Source of the DNA: Clostridiales bacterium
GTDB lineage: Bacteria; Bacillota; Clostridia; Clostridiales; Clostridiaceae
Direction of reading: 5' to 3'
DNA: 37,328 nucleotides
NCBI GenBank assembly: GCA_012519845.1
Contig: JAAYPK010000069.1
Span: 1 to 37,328 of the forward strand
The notes beneath the pieces are model-generated. The model made no database searches. It was given only the letters and a program-made list of their open reading frames with translations, and was not told the DNA's origin. Below are positions 1 to 7,742 of the stretch, piece after piece. The number at the start of each line of letters is the position of its first letter. Positions within the stretch are counted from its first letter, which is position 1. Made by a program: the position numbers and the translations under genes.

Positions 1-2
1 CA

Positions 3-752
3 TCATCAACATTGAATGGAAACGATGGGAATGATACACTAAATGCAATAGGTGGAAATAATTCTCTATATGGTGGAGCAGGAAATGATAGACTAAATGG
101 ATCATCAGGAAATGATATATTAGATGGTGGAGTAGGAAAAGACACCTTAGTAGGTGGAGCCGGAGAAGATGTATATGTATTTGGAAAAGGATATGGACAG
201 GATATAATATCAGATGGAAGTGGAAAGAGTACTATAAGATTCCTTGAAGGAATAGAACCAGAAGATTTAGTAGTAAGCAGAGAAGGAAATTATCATGTAA
301 AAATACAAATAAAAGGAACAGAAGATAGTATAGTACTAGAGTATTTCACATATTCAACATCATACCAAAATATTGTTCTAGAGTTTGAAGATGGAACAAC
401 TGGCAAAGTAAATTCATCTTATAATGACTTTGAATTAACTAGACCTGAGCCGATTATTTCAGATTTAATAATACAATCAAATGCAGATTTACTTTCATCT
501 ATATATGAAGATAATACAATTTCTTCAAATAAAATGATTGATGTAAATATTGCAAATGATATAGTTGCAAATGGTTCGGTAAAAGAGTCATATACTAATA
601 GTAATTCAATTTCACAGCAAACTACTATTCAAACTAATATTTTAATTGATAATATGGCAGCATTTTCAAATGAACAAAATATATCAGAAAATAGCGTTAA
701 TTATTCTGCAATGCAAAATGAATCAGAACTATTGATGGTTAATGTAAAATAA
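3..752 (+). CDS. RTX calcium-binding secreted protein, C-terminal part (5' end outside window)
   Basis: The open frame enters from the left edge, so the N-terminal part and true start lie outside; 249 codons are visible. The first ~57 codons are glycine/aspartate nonapeptide repeats of the GGxGxDxLx type, which in RTX proteins form a calcium-binding beta-roll after export. They are followed by a segment with GYGQDIISD, then IRFLEGIEPEDLVV and LEFEDGTTG, which resembles the haemolysin-type calcium-binding related domain found after RTX repeats. The last ~110 residues are rich in Asn, Ser and Ile with almost no Cys, as expected for an unstructured C-terminal type I secretion signal. The type I ABC transporter and adaptor genes follow directly, so this is very likely their substrate. 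The activity of the missing N-terminal part (toxin, adhesin, protease or S-layer-like) cannot be told from here. Confidence 0.85.
   Translation, partial: SSTLNGNDGNDTLNAIGGNNSLYGGAGNDRLNGSSGNDILDGGVGKDTLVGGAGEDVYVFGKGYGQDIISDGSGKSTIRFLEGIEPEDLVVSREGNYHVKIQIKGTEDSIVLEYFTYSTSYQNIVLEFEDGTTGKVNSSYNDFELTRPEPIISDLIIQSNADLLSSIYEDNTISSNKMIDVNIANDIVANGSVKESYTNSNSISQQTTIQTNILIDNMAAFSNEQNISENSVNYSAMQNESELLMVNVK
18..179 (+). repeat. Tandem 27-nt repeats encoding RTX nonapeptides
   Basis: Four consecutive 27-nt units at 72-98, 99-125, 126-152 and 153-179 encode GGAGNDRLN, GSSGNDILD, GGVGKDTLV and GGAGEDVYV. A fifth unit at 18-44 encodes GNDGNDTLN and is separated from them by a shortened degenerate one. 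The Asp at position 6 is kept in all five full units. More units probably lie upstream of the window edge. Confidence 0.85.
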
Positions 753-932
753 AAATAAGGGAGTGTGGAACCAAGAATTATGGAACTGCACTCCTGTCCT
801 TTATAAGTATAAAGCAGTAATTAGTTAATATAGTTTATATTAGTGATATGCTACATAATATAAAGTTGATTTTATATAAATAGTCTAACTTTTACAATAA
901 ATACAAAAATAACAAATAAGAGGAAGTGAAAA

Positions 933-3062
933 ATGGATAAGAAACATGATAGCGGATTATCTTGCTTAATGATTGTTATGAAGTTTCTAGGTATATCTAT
1001 TACAAAAGAACAAGCAGAGAAACTGACTGTTCTTGATGAGAATCAAAAAATAGGTGAAATAGAAATAATGAAATCTGCAAAAGTATTAAAACTAAGTTCA
1101 AAAATATGTAGATTAAATATAAAGAAGCTGAAAGATGTATCACATCCCATAATTGCAAAAGATAGAAATGGAGATTTTTTCATTGTCGCAAAATCTCAGG
1201 AAGATAAATTTATGATTTTGTTTACAGATAAAACTCAGCCAGAGATAAAGAGTAGTAATGAACTTTTAGAAATATGGGATGGTACAGCTATTATAATAAA
1301 TAAAAAAGGTATTCTTGATAGAGAAGCAATTTTTAGCTTCAAGTGGTTCATACCAACAATATTAAAATTTAAAAAAGAATTTATTCAAGTACTAATTGCA
1401 GTTTTTACAGTGCAAATTTTAGGTATATTGACTCCAGTAATGACACAAGTAATAGTAGACAAAGTACTTGTACATAATAGTATTTCTACATTAAATGTTC
1501 TTACAATTGGTATAGTGATTGTATATATTTATGATTTAGCAATAAGTCTTGCTAAGAACTATGTATTTACACATACAACAAATAGAATAGATGTTATGTT
1601 AAGCTACAAATTATTTAAACACTTATTTGCATTACCATTAAAATATTTTGAATCAAGGCGGGTAGGCGAAACTGTAGCAAGAGTTAGAGAACTTGATAGT
1701 ATAAGAAACTTTCTTACAGGAACTCCCCTTTCATCTATGATTGATTTAATATTCATTATAGTATACATCGTAGTACTTTTTTTATACAGTCCATCTTTGA
1801 CAGTAATTGTTTTACTATCTATTCCAATATATGCAGTGCTTTCAGCAATTGTAACGCCTCTCTTCAAAAAACGGCTAGACGAAAAGTTTGAAACAGGGGC
1901 CAATACACAATCTTTTCTTGTTGAGTCAATAACAGGTGTTCAGACAGTTAAGGCATTTTCACTTGAACAAAAATTCGAAAAAAAATGGGGGGAATTGCAA
2001 TCAGATTATGTTAGGGCAAGTTATAGGACATCAATGGTTTCTGCAACAGCAGGTACTACAGGACAATTCATACAAAAAATTTTTGATTTACTTATTTTAT
2101 TCTTTGGTGCAAAAGCAGTAATGGACGGTAATTTTACTGTTGGTCAGCTAGTTGCATTCAGAATGCTTTCAGGTAGAGTTAGTGGTCCTGTTCTTCGTCT
2201 TGTTCAATTATGGCAGGAATATCAACAAGCCTCCTTATCAGTAAAACGAATAGGAGATATTTTCAATACAGCAACAGAACCTGTATTAGATACAAATCAA
2301 ACATCATTGCCTAGAATAAATGGTAAAATTGAGTTTGATAAAGTAAGATTTAGATATAATCCTGAAGGGGCAGAAATTATTAAGGGTATGAGCTTTGATA
2401 TTAAGCCAGGCACAATTGTAGGGGTAGTTGGAAGAAGTGGATCGGGGAAAAGTACAATTTCAAAATTAATTCAAAGGCTTTATATACCTGAAGGTGGGAA
2501 AATTTCCATTGATGGAATGGATATTTCACTTGTTAATCCAGCAATGTTAAGAACACAAATTGGTGTTGTTTTGCAGGAAAATTTTATGTTTAATGGAAGT
2601 GTTGCTGAGAACATTTCAATTCATTATCCGACTGCATCATTGGAACAAATTATTAATAGTGCTAAAATTGCGGGGGCCCATGATTTTATTCTTGAATTAC
2701 CCAATGGTTATAATACGATTATTGGAGAGAAGGGCATGGGACTTTCAGGTGGACAGAAGCAGAGGGTTGCAATAGCAAGAGCAATTCTTGCAAATCCAAG
2801 AATCCTAATTTTTGATGAGGCCACATCAGCCCTTGATTATGAATCAGAGAGTATCATTCAGAATAATCTTAAGGAAATATGCAAAGGAAGAACAGTTTTG
2901 ATAATTGCTCATAGACTTTCTACACTTAAAGATGCAGAAAAAATAATGGTGGTAGATAAAGGAAGTCTTGTTGAATATGATACACATGAAAATCTAATGT
3001 TGAAAAAAGGACTTTACTTTTACCTTTATAATCAGCAGAAAAGAGGGGATATTGATGACTAA
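933..3062 (+). CDS. Type I secretion ABC transporter with degenerate C39-like domain (HlyB-type)
   Basis: The 709-residue protein has the three-part HlyB layout. Residues ~1-125 form a C39 peptidase-like domain, ~140-430 a six-helix ABC exporter membrane domain, and ~465-705 a nucleotide-binding domain. The last shows Walker A GRSGSGKST (~residue 503), signature LSGGQKQR (~604), Walker B ILIFDEATSALD (~624) and the H-loop AHRLS (~660). In the N-terminal domain the catalytic Cys of the usual DCG motif is Ser7 (HDSGLSCL), and the His of the usual GHF motif is Asp81 (GDFFIV). The domain should therefore not cleave, as in HlyB-type exporters that only bind RTX substrates; this argues against a bacteriocin-processing exporter. 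It lies 180 nt after the RTX gene and overlaps the adaptor gene. The ribosome binding site AGAGGAAG precedes the ATG. The inner-membrane role follows from the family; the substrate is inferred from the neighbour. Confidence 0.9.
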   Translation: MDKKHDSGLSCLMIVMKFLGISITKEQAEKLTVLDENQKIGEIEIMKSAKVLKLSSKICRLNIKKLKDVSHPIIAKDRNGDFFIVAKSQEDKFMILFTDKTQPEIKSSNELLEIWDGTAIIINKKGILDREAIFSFKWFIPTILKFKKEFIQVLIAVFTVQILGILTPVMTQVIVDKVLVHNSISTLNVLTIGIVIVYIYDLAISLAKNYVFTHTTNRIDVMLSYKLFKHLFALPLKYFESRRVGETVARVRELDSIRNFLTGTPLSSMIDLIFIIVYIVVLFLYSPSLTVIVLLSIPIYAVLSAIVTPLFKKRLDEKFETGANTQSFLVESITGVQTVKAFSLEQKFEKKWGELQSDYVRASYRTSMVSATAGTTGQFIQKIFDLLILFFGAKAVMDGNFTVGQLVAFRMLSGRVSGPVLRLVQLWQEYQQASLSVKRIGDIFNTATEPVLDTNQTSLPRINGKIEFDKVRFRYNPEGAEIIKGMSFDIKPGTIVGVVGRSGSGKSTISKLIQRLYIPEGGKISIDGMDISLVNPAMLRTQIGVVLQENFMFNGSVAENISIHYPTASLEQIINSAKIAGAHDFILELPNGYNTIIGEKGMGLSGGQKQRVAIARAILANPRILIFDEATSALDYESESIIQNNLKEICKGRTVLIIAHRLSTLKDAEKIMVVDKGSLVEYDTHENLMLKKGLYFYLYNQQKRGDIDD

Positions 3063-4296
3063 TAGCATGACGGAGTATATATTAAAGCATAGTAGGAAAA
3101 AAGATAAAGAATTGAAATATGACTTCATGCCATCAATGCTTGAGATAATCGAAAGACCAGCACATAAAGGTGGAACTATAATTATTATTGGTATATTCAC
3201 ACTGATTATTGCTGCAATTATATGGACATGCCTATCTAGAGTAGATGTTGTTGTCACAGCCAATGGTTCACTACGCCCTATTGGAGATTTAAGTGTTGTA
3301 AAGTCATATTCTGGAGGGGTTATTGAAGAGATTCTTGTATCTGATGGACAGTATGTTGAGAAAGGTGATACATTAATAAAAATGAATACAAACTCAATTG
3401 AAATTGATACTCAAAAAAATAATACACAGATTGAAGTAGTTAATACACAGATTGAGTTTTATAATAAAATTCTTAATGGAGAGGATGTTACTAACATTTC
3501 ATTAGAATTATATTCTAATGAGAGTAAATCATATATTAGAAGTATCATAGAAACTGAAAAAAGTTATTTAAATACATTGGAAGATTTGGAGCTTGATAAA
3601 TCTACTGCGGATCTAAATAAACAAATTGCACAGCTTAGGTTAGAGGAATATATAAATGCAGGGATAGAATCGCAAGAAAAATCACAAGAGTTAATAGTTC
3701 AGCAATATGAAGTTGCATACAAAAAGGCTGATGTCACTATTAGAGATACTAGAGTTCAGCATGATCAAAAAATTAATTCTAGTATTTCATCTTTGAATCA
3801 ACAATTAACAGAATTGAAGACAAATCTTGAAAAATATAAGCTGAACAAAGCTTATCAACAGATAATATCCCCAATAAATGGATATGTGAATAGCATAGGA
3901 GTAAATACCAAGGGTGATGTTGTAACTACTGCACAAGAATTAGTTACAATTGTTCCTGAAGATTCAGAAGTTGAAATGGTATGTTATGTAAAAAATATGG
4001 ATATAGCTGATATTAAAGTTGGTGATGAAACAGCAATAAAATTAGAGGCATATCCTTATTCAAAGTATGGCACAATTTCTGGTATTATTACATATATAAG
4101 TCCAAGCTCCTTTACAAATGAGCAGCTTGGAAGTGTGTATATGATAAAAATCAAGCCTGATAATAATAATGATACAATTGATATGATATCAGGACTAACA
4201 GGAATAGTGGAGATTAAAACTGGTATGCGTTCAATTATGGATTATTTCCTTGAACCTATTATAAAAGGATTTGATGAGAGTTTGAAGGAAAAATAG
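3055..4296 (+). CDS. HlyD-family membrane fusion/adaptor protein of type I secretion
   Basis: The 413-residue protein has a short cytoplasmic N-terminus, one membrane helix at ~residues 38-58 (IIIIGIFTLIIAAIIW), then a lipoyl/barrel-sandwich half-motif (GGVIEEILVSDGQYVEKGDTL). A ~150-residue region rich in Gln, Glu and Lys, probably coiled coil, follows, then the second half-motif (INGYVNSIGVNTKGDVV) and a beta-barrel. This is the HlyD order. ATG 3055 is chosen over an adjacent TTG at 3052 because GAGGGG at 3042-3047 is correctly spaced from it; it overlaps the end of the ABC gene. In Gram-negative systems this adaptor reaches a TolC channel. No TolC-like gene is seen here, and a monoderm cell would not need one; the coiled coil may then span part of the wall. 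The family is clear, the structural role here is inferred. Confidence 0.88.
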   Translation: MTNSMTEYILKHSRKKDKELKYDFMPSMLEIIERPAHKGGTIIIIGIFTLIIAAIIWTCLSRVDVVVTANGSLRPIGDLSVVKSYSGGVIEEILVSDGQYVEKGDTLIKMNTNSIEIDTQKNNTQIEVVNTQIEFYNKILNGEDVTNISLELYSNESKSYIRSIIETEKSYLNTLEDLELDKSTADLNKQIAQLRLEEYINAGIESQEKSQELIVQQYEVAYKKADVTIRDTRVQHDQKINSSISSLNQQLTELKTNLEKYKLNKAYQQIISPINGYVNSIGVNTKGDVVTTAQELVTIVPEDSEVEMVCYVKNMDIADIKVGDETAIKLEAYPYSKYGTISGIITYISPSSFTNEQLGSVYMIKIKPDNNNDTIDMISGLTGIVEIKTGMRSIMDYFLEPIIKGFDESLKEK

Positions 4297-4388
4297 GTTA
4301 ATTGGACTTATTATAATTTAATTAGAGAGAATAGTTTCTATTTAAAACTCATTCTTCTAGAAAAAGCAAAAGAAATATAATAATAATA

Positions 4389-4417
4389 TTGACTATAAAA
4401 TAATAATAATAGATAAT
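4389..4417 (+). promoter_or_regulatory. Probable housekeeping promoter for the T-box/alaR-alaT transcript
   Basis: TTGACT at 4389-4394 and GATAAT at 4412-4417 are separated by 17 nt and would start transcription near 4424, just before stem I of the T-box. An alternative TATAAT at 4417-4422 would leave a spacer of 22 nt. The 4297-4388 stretch after the adaptor gene shows no gene and no convincing terminator. Confidence 0.6.
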
Positions 4418-4429
4418 ATAATAAGAGAA

Positions 4430-4694
4430 AGATATTGATAAGGAATAGTATTTATTGAATATTTTTATAGAGAGCTAGGGGTAGGTGAAACTTAGTAAAA
4501 TATCATTAAAGAAGCAGCCTTTGAATCGCTTGCTGAGAACTAAGATTAAATCTTAATGTAGGCAATGCCGTATCCTTACGTTATAAAGGAAAGATAATAT
4601 AATCTTTACTGAGAGAGTGAGTTACAATACTTACTTAATTAGGGTGGTACCGCGGAATTTAACTTCGTCCCTTTATTAGGGATGGAGTTTTTTT
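4430..4694 (+). ncRNA. T-box riboswitch, specifier codon GCA (alanine)
   Basis: The conserved T-box core AGGGTGGTACCGCGG is at 4641-4655, with TGGT (tRNA acceptor-end contact) at 4645-4648, followed by a terminator. Stem I can be drawn: AAGG 4440-4443 pairs with CCTT 4518-4521, TTTA 4451-4454 with TAAA 4507-4510, and GA(A)TATTTT from 4457 with AAAATATC 4497-4504. The specifier loop has AATAGTA at 4444-4450 on one side, holding the AGTA of a loop-E motif, and GAAGCAG at 4511-4517 on the other. This puts GCA (Ala) at 4514-4516, directly after GAA and before a purine, the usual layout. The AGAGAGCTAGGGGTAGGTG segment at 4469-4487 fits the conserved stem I apical elements. Uncharged tRNA-Ala should favour the antiterminator and switch on the downstream regulator and aminotransferase. 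The T-box identity is near certain; the codon assignment comes from manual folding. Confidence 0.93.
4661..4694 (+). terminator. Intrinsic terminator of the T-box leader
   Basis: An 11-bp stem forms between AACTTCGTCCC (4661-4671) and GGGATGGAGTT (4679-4689) with two G-T wobbles, followed by a T-run ending at 4694. It overlaps the 3' side of the T-box region, as expected for terminator/antiterminator switching. Confidence 0.92.
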
Positions 4695-4725
4695 AATATA
4701 TTAAATTGTTTAGGAGGAGTTTTAT

Positions 4726-5208
4726 ATGGAGGAAATATTAGAAATATTAGAACAGAATAGTAGATATACTGATGAAGAAATTGCAATAATGGTTGGAAAG
4801 CCAGTAGAAGAAGTGAAAAAAATAATAAAAGAATATGAAGAAAAAGATATTATTGCAGGATATACATCATTAATAAATTGGGAAAATACTGGAGCAGAAG
4901 TAGTAACAGCATTAATTGAAGTTAAAATAACGCCTCAAAGAGGAGATGGATTTGATAAAGTTGCAGAAAGAATATATAAATTTGATAAAGTAAAGGCATG
5001 TTATTTAATGTCTTCAGGAGGTTTTGATTTAACTGTTATAGTTGAAGGAAAAACAATGAAGGAAGTAGCTTTATTTGTTTCAAGAAGTCTTGCATGTCAG
5101 GAATACGTAACAGGTACAGCAACTCATTTTGTAATGAAGAAATATAAAGATCATGGAAGAATATTTAAAGATAAGCCAGTTAAAGAAAGAGAGGACATTT
5201 TTGTATGA
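4726..5208 (+). CDS. alaR: Lrp/AsnC-family transcriptional regulator (AlaR-like)
   Basis: The 160-residue protein has an N-terminal winged helix-turn-helix (~residues 5-50, EEIAIMVGKPVEEVKKIIKE) and a C-terminal RAM/AsnC ligand-binding domain (~65-145, including ACYLMSSGGFDLTVIVEG). Such proteins form dimers or octamers and sense amino acids. AGGAGG precedes the ATG, and the gene overlaps the aminotransferase by 4 nt (ATGA), so the two are translationally coupled. In Bacillus subtilis an Lrp-type regulator (AlaR, formerly YugG) sits next to and controls the alanine transaminase AlaT (YugH). The same pairing together with an alanine T-box supports the AlaR name here. The effector and binding site are not visible in the sequence. 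Confidence 0.8.
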   Translation: MEEILEILEQNSRYTDEEIAIMVGKPVEEVKKIIKEYEEKDIIAGYTSLINWENTGAEVVTALIEVKITPQRGDGFDKVAERIYKFDKVKACYLMSSGGFDLTVIVEGKTMKEVALFVSRSLACQEYVTGTATHFVMKKYKDHGRIFKDKPVKEREDIFV

Positions 5209-6365
5209 TACTAGAAAATATGATAAAAAAAAATGTATACAATACCCCACCATCTGGCATAAGAAAATATTTTGATTTAATTAATGAAATGGATGATGCA
5301 ATTTCCCTTGGAGTAGGGGAACCAGATTTTATAACACCTTGGAATATATCTGAAGCAGCTATATATTCTTTAGAAAAAGGACATACTCATTATTCTTCTA
5401 ATGCTGGATATATAGAACTTAGAAAAGAAATATCGAAATATTTAACAAAATTTGATTTGGATTATTGTCCTTATGATGAAATATTAGTTACTGTAGGTGG
5501 TAGTGAAGCTATTGATATTGCACTAAGAGCATTAGTTGGTCCTGGAGATGAGGTAATTATTCCCGAACCAAGCTTTGTAGCTTATAAAGGATGTACTGCT
5601 TTTACAGGGGCAACTCCTAAAATAATAAATTTAAAAGCAGAAAATCAATTTAAATTAACTGTTGATGAATTAAAAGAAGCTATAACAGAAAAAACAAAAG
5701 TTATTATTATGGCTTTTCCTAATAATCCAACTGGTGCAATTATGACAAAGGAAGAATTAAAGCCCATTGTTGATTTCTTAAAGGATAAAGATATAGTAGT
5801 AATTTCTGATGAAATATATGCAGAATTAACTTATATCGGTAAACATGCATCAATTGCAAGTTTTAGTGAAATGAGAGATAAAACTTTAGTTGTAAGTGGT
5901 TTTTCAAAAAGTCATGCTATGACAGGTTGGAGACTTGGATATTTATGTGGTAATAAGGTTTTTATAAATCATATGAAGAAGATTCATCAATATGCTATTA
6001 TGTGTTCACCAACTATGTCACAATATGCTGCATGTGAAGCTTTAAAAAATTCTCAAGATAGTGTGGATAAAATGAGAAGAGAATATAATAGGCGAAGAAG
6101 AGTTCTTGTAGATGGATTTAAAAAATTAGGTCTATCATGTTTTGAACCTTTAGGAGCATTTTATTTATTTCCATCTATTAAATCTACAGGATTAACTTCT
6201 GAGGAATTTTGTGAAAGGCTGCTAAAGGAGGAAAAAGTGTTAGTTATTCCAGGTAACTCCTTTGGAGAATGTGGTAAAGGTTTCGTTCGAGCATGTTATG
6301 CATCCTCAATGGAGAATATTATTGAAGCATTAAAAAGAATTGAAAGGTTTTTAAACACATTATAA
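5205..6365 (+). CDS. alaT: Class I/II PLP-dependent aminotransferase (AlaT-like alanine transaminase)
   Basis: At 386 residues this is a normal length for a fold-type I aminotransferase. Motifs in order are LGVGEPDF near the N-terminus, GGSEAIDIALRALVGPGDEV, FPNNPTG (~175), VISDEIYAEL, the PLP lysine Lys235 in SGFSKSHAMTGWRLGY, and a C-terminal Arg-containing segment (GFVRACYASS). The family includes AlaT/YugH, PatA and aspartate aminotransferases, and motifs alone do not fix the substrate. The alanine T-box and the Lrp-type partner make alanine formation from pyruvate the most likely reaction. The start overlaps the regulator's stop. The stop at 6365 is followed directly by a new promoter, so the unit probably ends here although no strong terminator was seen. 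Confidence 0.78.
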   Translation: MILENMIKKNVYNTPPSGIRKYFDLINEMDDAISLGVGEPDFITPWNISEAAIYSLEKGHTHYSSNAGYIELRKEISKYLTKFDLDYCPYDEILVTVGGSEAIDIALRALVGPGDEVIIPEPSFVAYKGCTAFTGATPKIINLKAENQFKLTVDELKEAITEKTKVIIMAFPNNPTGAIMTKEELKPIVDFLKDKDIVVISDEIYAELTYIGKHASIASFSEMRDKTLVVSGFSKSHAMTGWRLGYLCGNKVFINHMKKIHQYAIMCSPTMSQYAACEALKNSQDSVDKMRREYNRRRRVLVDGFKKLGLSCFEPLGAFYLFPSIKSTGLTSEEFCERLLKEEKVLVIPGNSFGECGKGFVRACYASSMENIIEALKRIERFLNTL

Positions 6366-6378
6366 TTTTAAATTTTAT

Positions 6379-6406
6379 TTGAAGAAATAAGAAAGTGTGA
6401 TATAAT
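6379..6406 (+). promoter_or_regulatory. Probable promoter upstream of the pilus locus
   Basis: TTGAAG at 6379-6384 and TATAAT at 6401-6406 have a 16-nt spacer. Transcription would begin near 6413, about 34 nt before the start of the O-antigen-ligase-like gene. This could drive that gene and pilD, and perhaps all of the pil genes, as they are co-directional with short gaps. Confidence 0.6.
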
Positions 6407-6446
6407 CATTCTGAAATACAATATTTTGGTATTCTTGGGGGTAAAA

Positions 6447-7697
6447 ATGGAATATAGCAGGGGGAAAATAATAAATAATATAATTTTGTTAGTATTAACA
6501 ATAATGCCTTTTATTTTAATGGATAGTAAATCTCCATTATTAGATGGTAAATATTATTTTATGCTAATTACGGGGATAATACTATTAATACTATCATTAA
6601 AAATTGAAAAGATTAATATAAAAATAATTGATATAACGGCTTTATTATTTATATTATCTATATTTATATCAAGTGTTTTTTCGCCAGATAAATTTACAGC
6701 TTTTTGGGGAAGTGCTAACAGAGGTGAGGGGTTTTTCACCATATTAATTTATGTTATTTTGTTTTTTTTATCATCAAAATATTTAGATATTAATGAGAAA
6801 ACCTTAGATATTATTTTAATTAGTTCTTGTATTATGGCACTTCATGGGATATTGCAATTTTTTGGATTTGATATAGTTCAAATTATTTATCCTTTATATA
6901 ATAATTTAGCTAGTGATGCAATAGGCACTATAGGTAATAGAAATTTCTTTTCAAGTTATATATGTATATTTTTATTTTTAGGAATGGGATTATACATTTT
7001 TAAAGGCAATAAAAAATATTTAGTTTACAGTTCGATTTTATTTGCAGCATTACTTTGCTCCTTAACTAGAAGTGGATGGCTTGCATTTATAATATATTCA
7101 ATATTAGGATTACTATTTATACTAAAGCGAAAAGATGCTTTGAAAAGGTCTGCAATAATAATCTTATTATTTACAGTTATTTTTGGAGTCTTAAATATTT
7201 CTACAGATAACAGTATTATAAATAGAAGTAATAAAAATCAAGTAATTTCAAGTCAAGGATTATTAGTAGGTAGTGTTGGGGGAAGAGCTGAAATATTAAG
7301 AATGTCTTTTAAAGCCTTTTGCGATAGACCATTATTAGGATATGGACCAGATACTTTGGAAATGAGACTTTCAGAAGATTATACTGAAGATTTTATTAAA
7401 TATAAACTTGCTCATGGTGTATATGTTGACAAAAGCCATAATGAATTTTTAGAATATGCTGTAAGCTGTGGAGTATTTACATTAATATTTTATTTAGTGT
7501 TACTAGGATTAATTGTATATGGATTATTTAAAAATAAAGAGAAGGATATAAATAAAATATTGTTAATTACAATTATAGGATATTTAGTTCAATCATTTTT
7601 TAACATAAGTATGATTGCAGTAGCACCAATTTTTTGGATTTTATTAGGAGTATCTTATAAAAATATAAAAACAAATAAAAAGGAAATGTTGCAATAA
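6447..7697 (+). CDS. O-antigen ligase/Wzy_C-family membrane protein, possible pilin O-oligosaccharyltransferase
   Basis: The 416-residue protein has about ten to eleven membrane helices and a large outer loop. Family marks include TRSGWLAFI (~residue 205), GGRAEILRMSFKAF and LLGYGPDTLE in the loop, and DKSHNEFLEYAVSCG with the conserved His-Asn-Glu (~330). This is the Wzy_C superfamily, which covers O-antigen ligases, Wzy polymerases and the pilin glycosyltransferases PglL/TfpO. Placement directly before the prepilin peptidase gene, in the same direction and within the pilus locus, suggests glycan transfer to pilin, but the family cannot be split from sequence alone. ATG 6447 is chosen over TTG 6426 because GGGGG at 6437-6441 is well placed. 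Confidence 0.72.
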   Translation: MEYSRGKIINNIILLVLTIMPFILMDSKSPLLDGKYYFMLITGIILLILSLKIEKINIKIIDITALLFILSIFISSVFSPDKFTAFWGSANRGEGFFTILIYVILFFLSSKYLDINEKTLDIILISSCIMALHGILQFFGFDIVQIIYPLYNNLASDAIGTIGNRNFFSSYICIFLFLGMGLYIFKGNKKYLVYSSILFAALLCSLTRSGWLAFIIYSILGLLFILKRKDALKRSAIIILLFTVIFGVLNISTDNSIINRSNKNQVISSQGLLVGSVGGRAEILRMSFKAFCDRPLLGYGPDTLEMRLSEDYTEDFIKYKLAHGVYVDKSHNEFLEYAVSCGVFTLIFYLVLLGLIVYGLFKNKEKDINKILLITIIGYLVQSFFNISMIAVAPIFWILLGVSYKNIKTNKKEMLQ

Positions 7698-7742
7698 ATG
7701 TAAAAAAATATTAAAATATAAGTGAATGGGGGAATATGATAA

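Noticed and set aside
759-800. Possible terminator after the RTX gene (GGAGTG/CACTCC hairpin)
   Set aside because: The stem is only 6 bp with a 23-nt loop and no real T-run, so read-through into the ABC transporter gene is as likely.
860-900. Possible promoter before the ABC transporter (TTGATT with TACAAT)
   Set aside because: The spacing is 21 nt, outside the normal range, and the AT-rich context makes chance matches likely.
1604-1903. 99-codon minus-strand frame inside the ABC transporter gene
   Set aside because: It lies entirely within a confidently called gene, has no family features, and is one of many such antisense frames; treated as a shadow.
4318-4360. Partial inverted repeat after the HlyD-type gene
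   Set aside because: The pairing is broken by several mismatches and no T-run follows; not a credible terminator.
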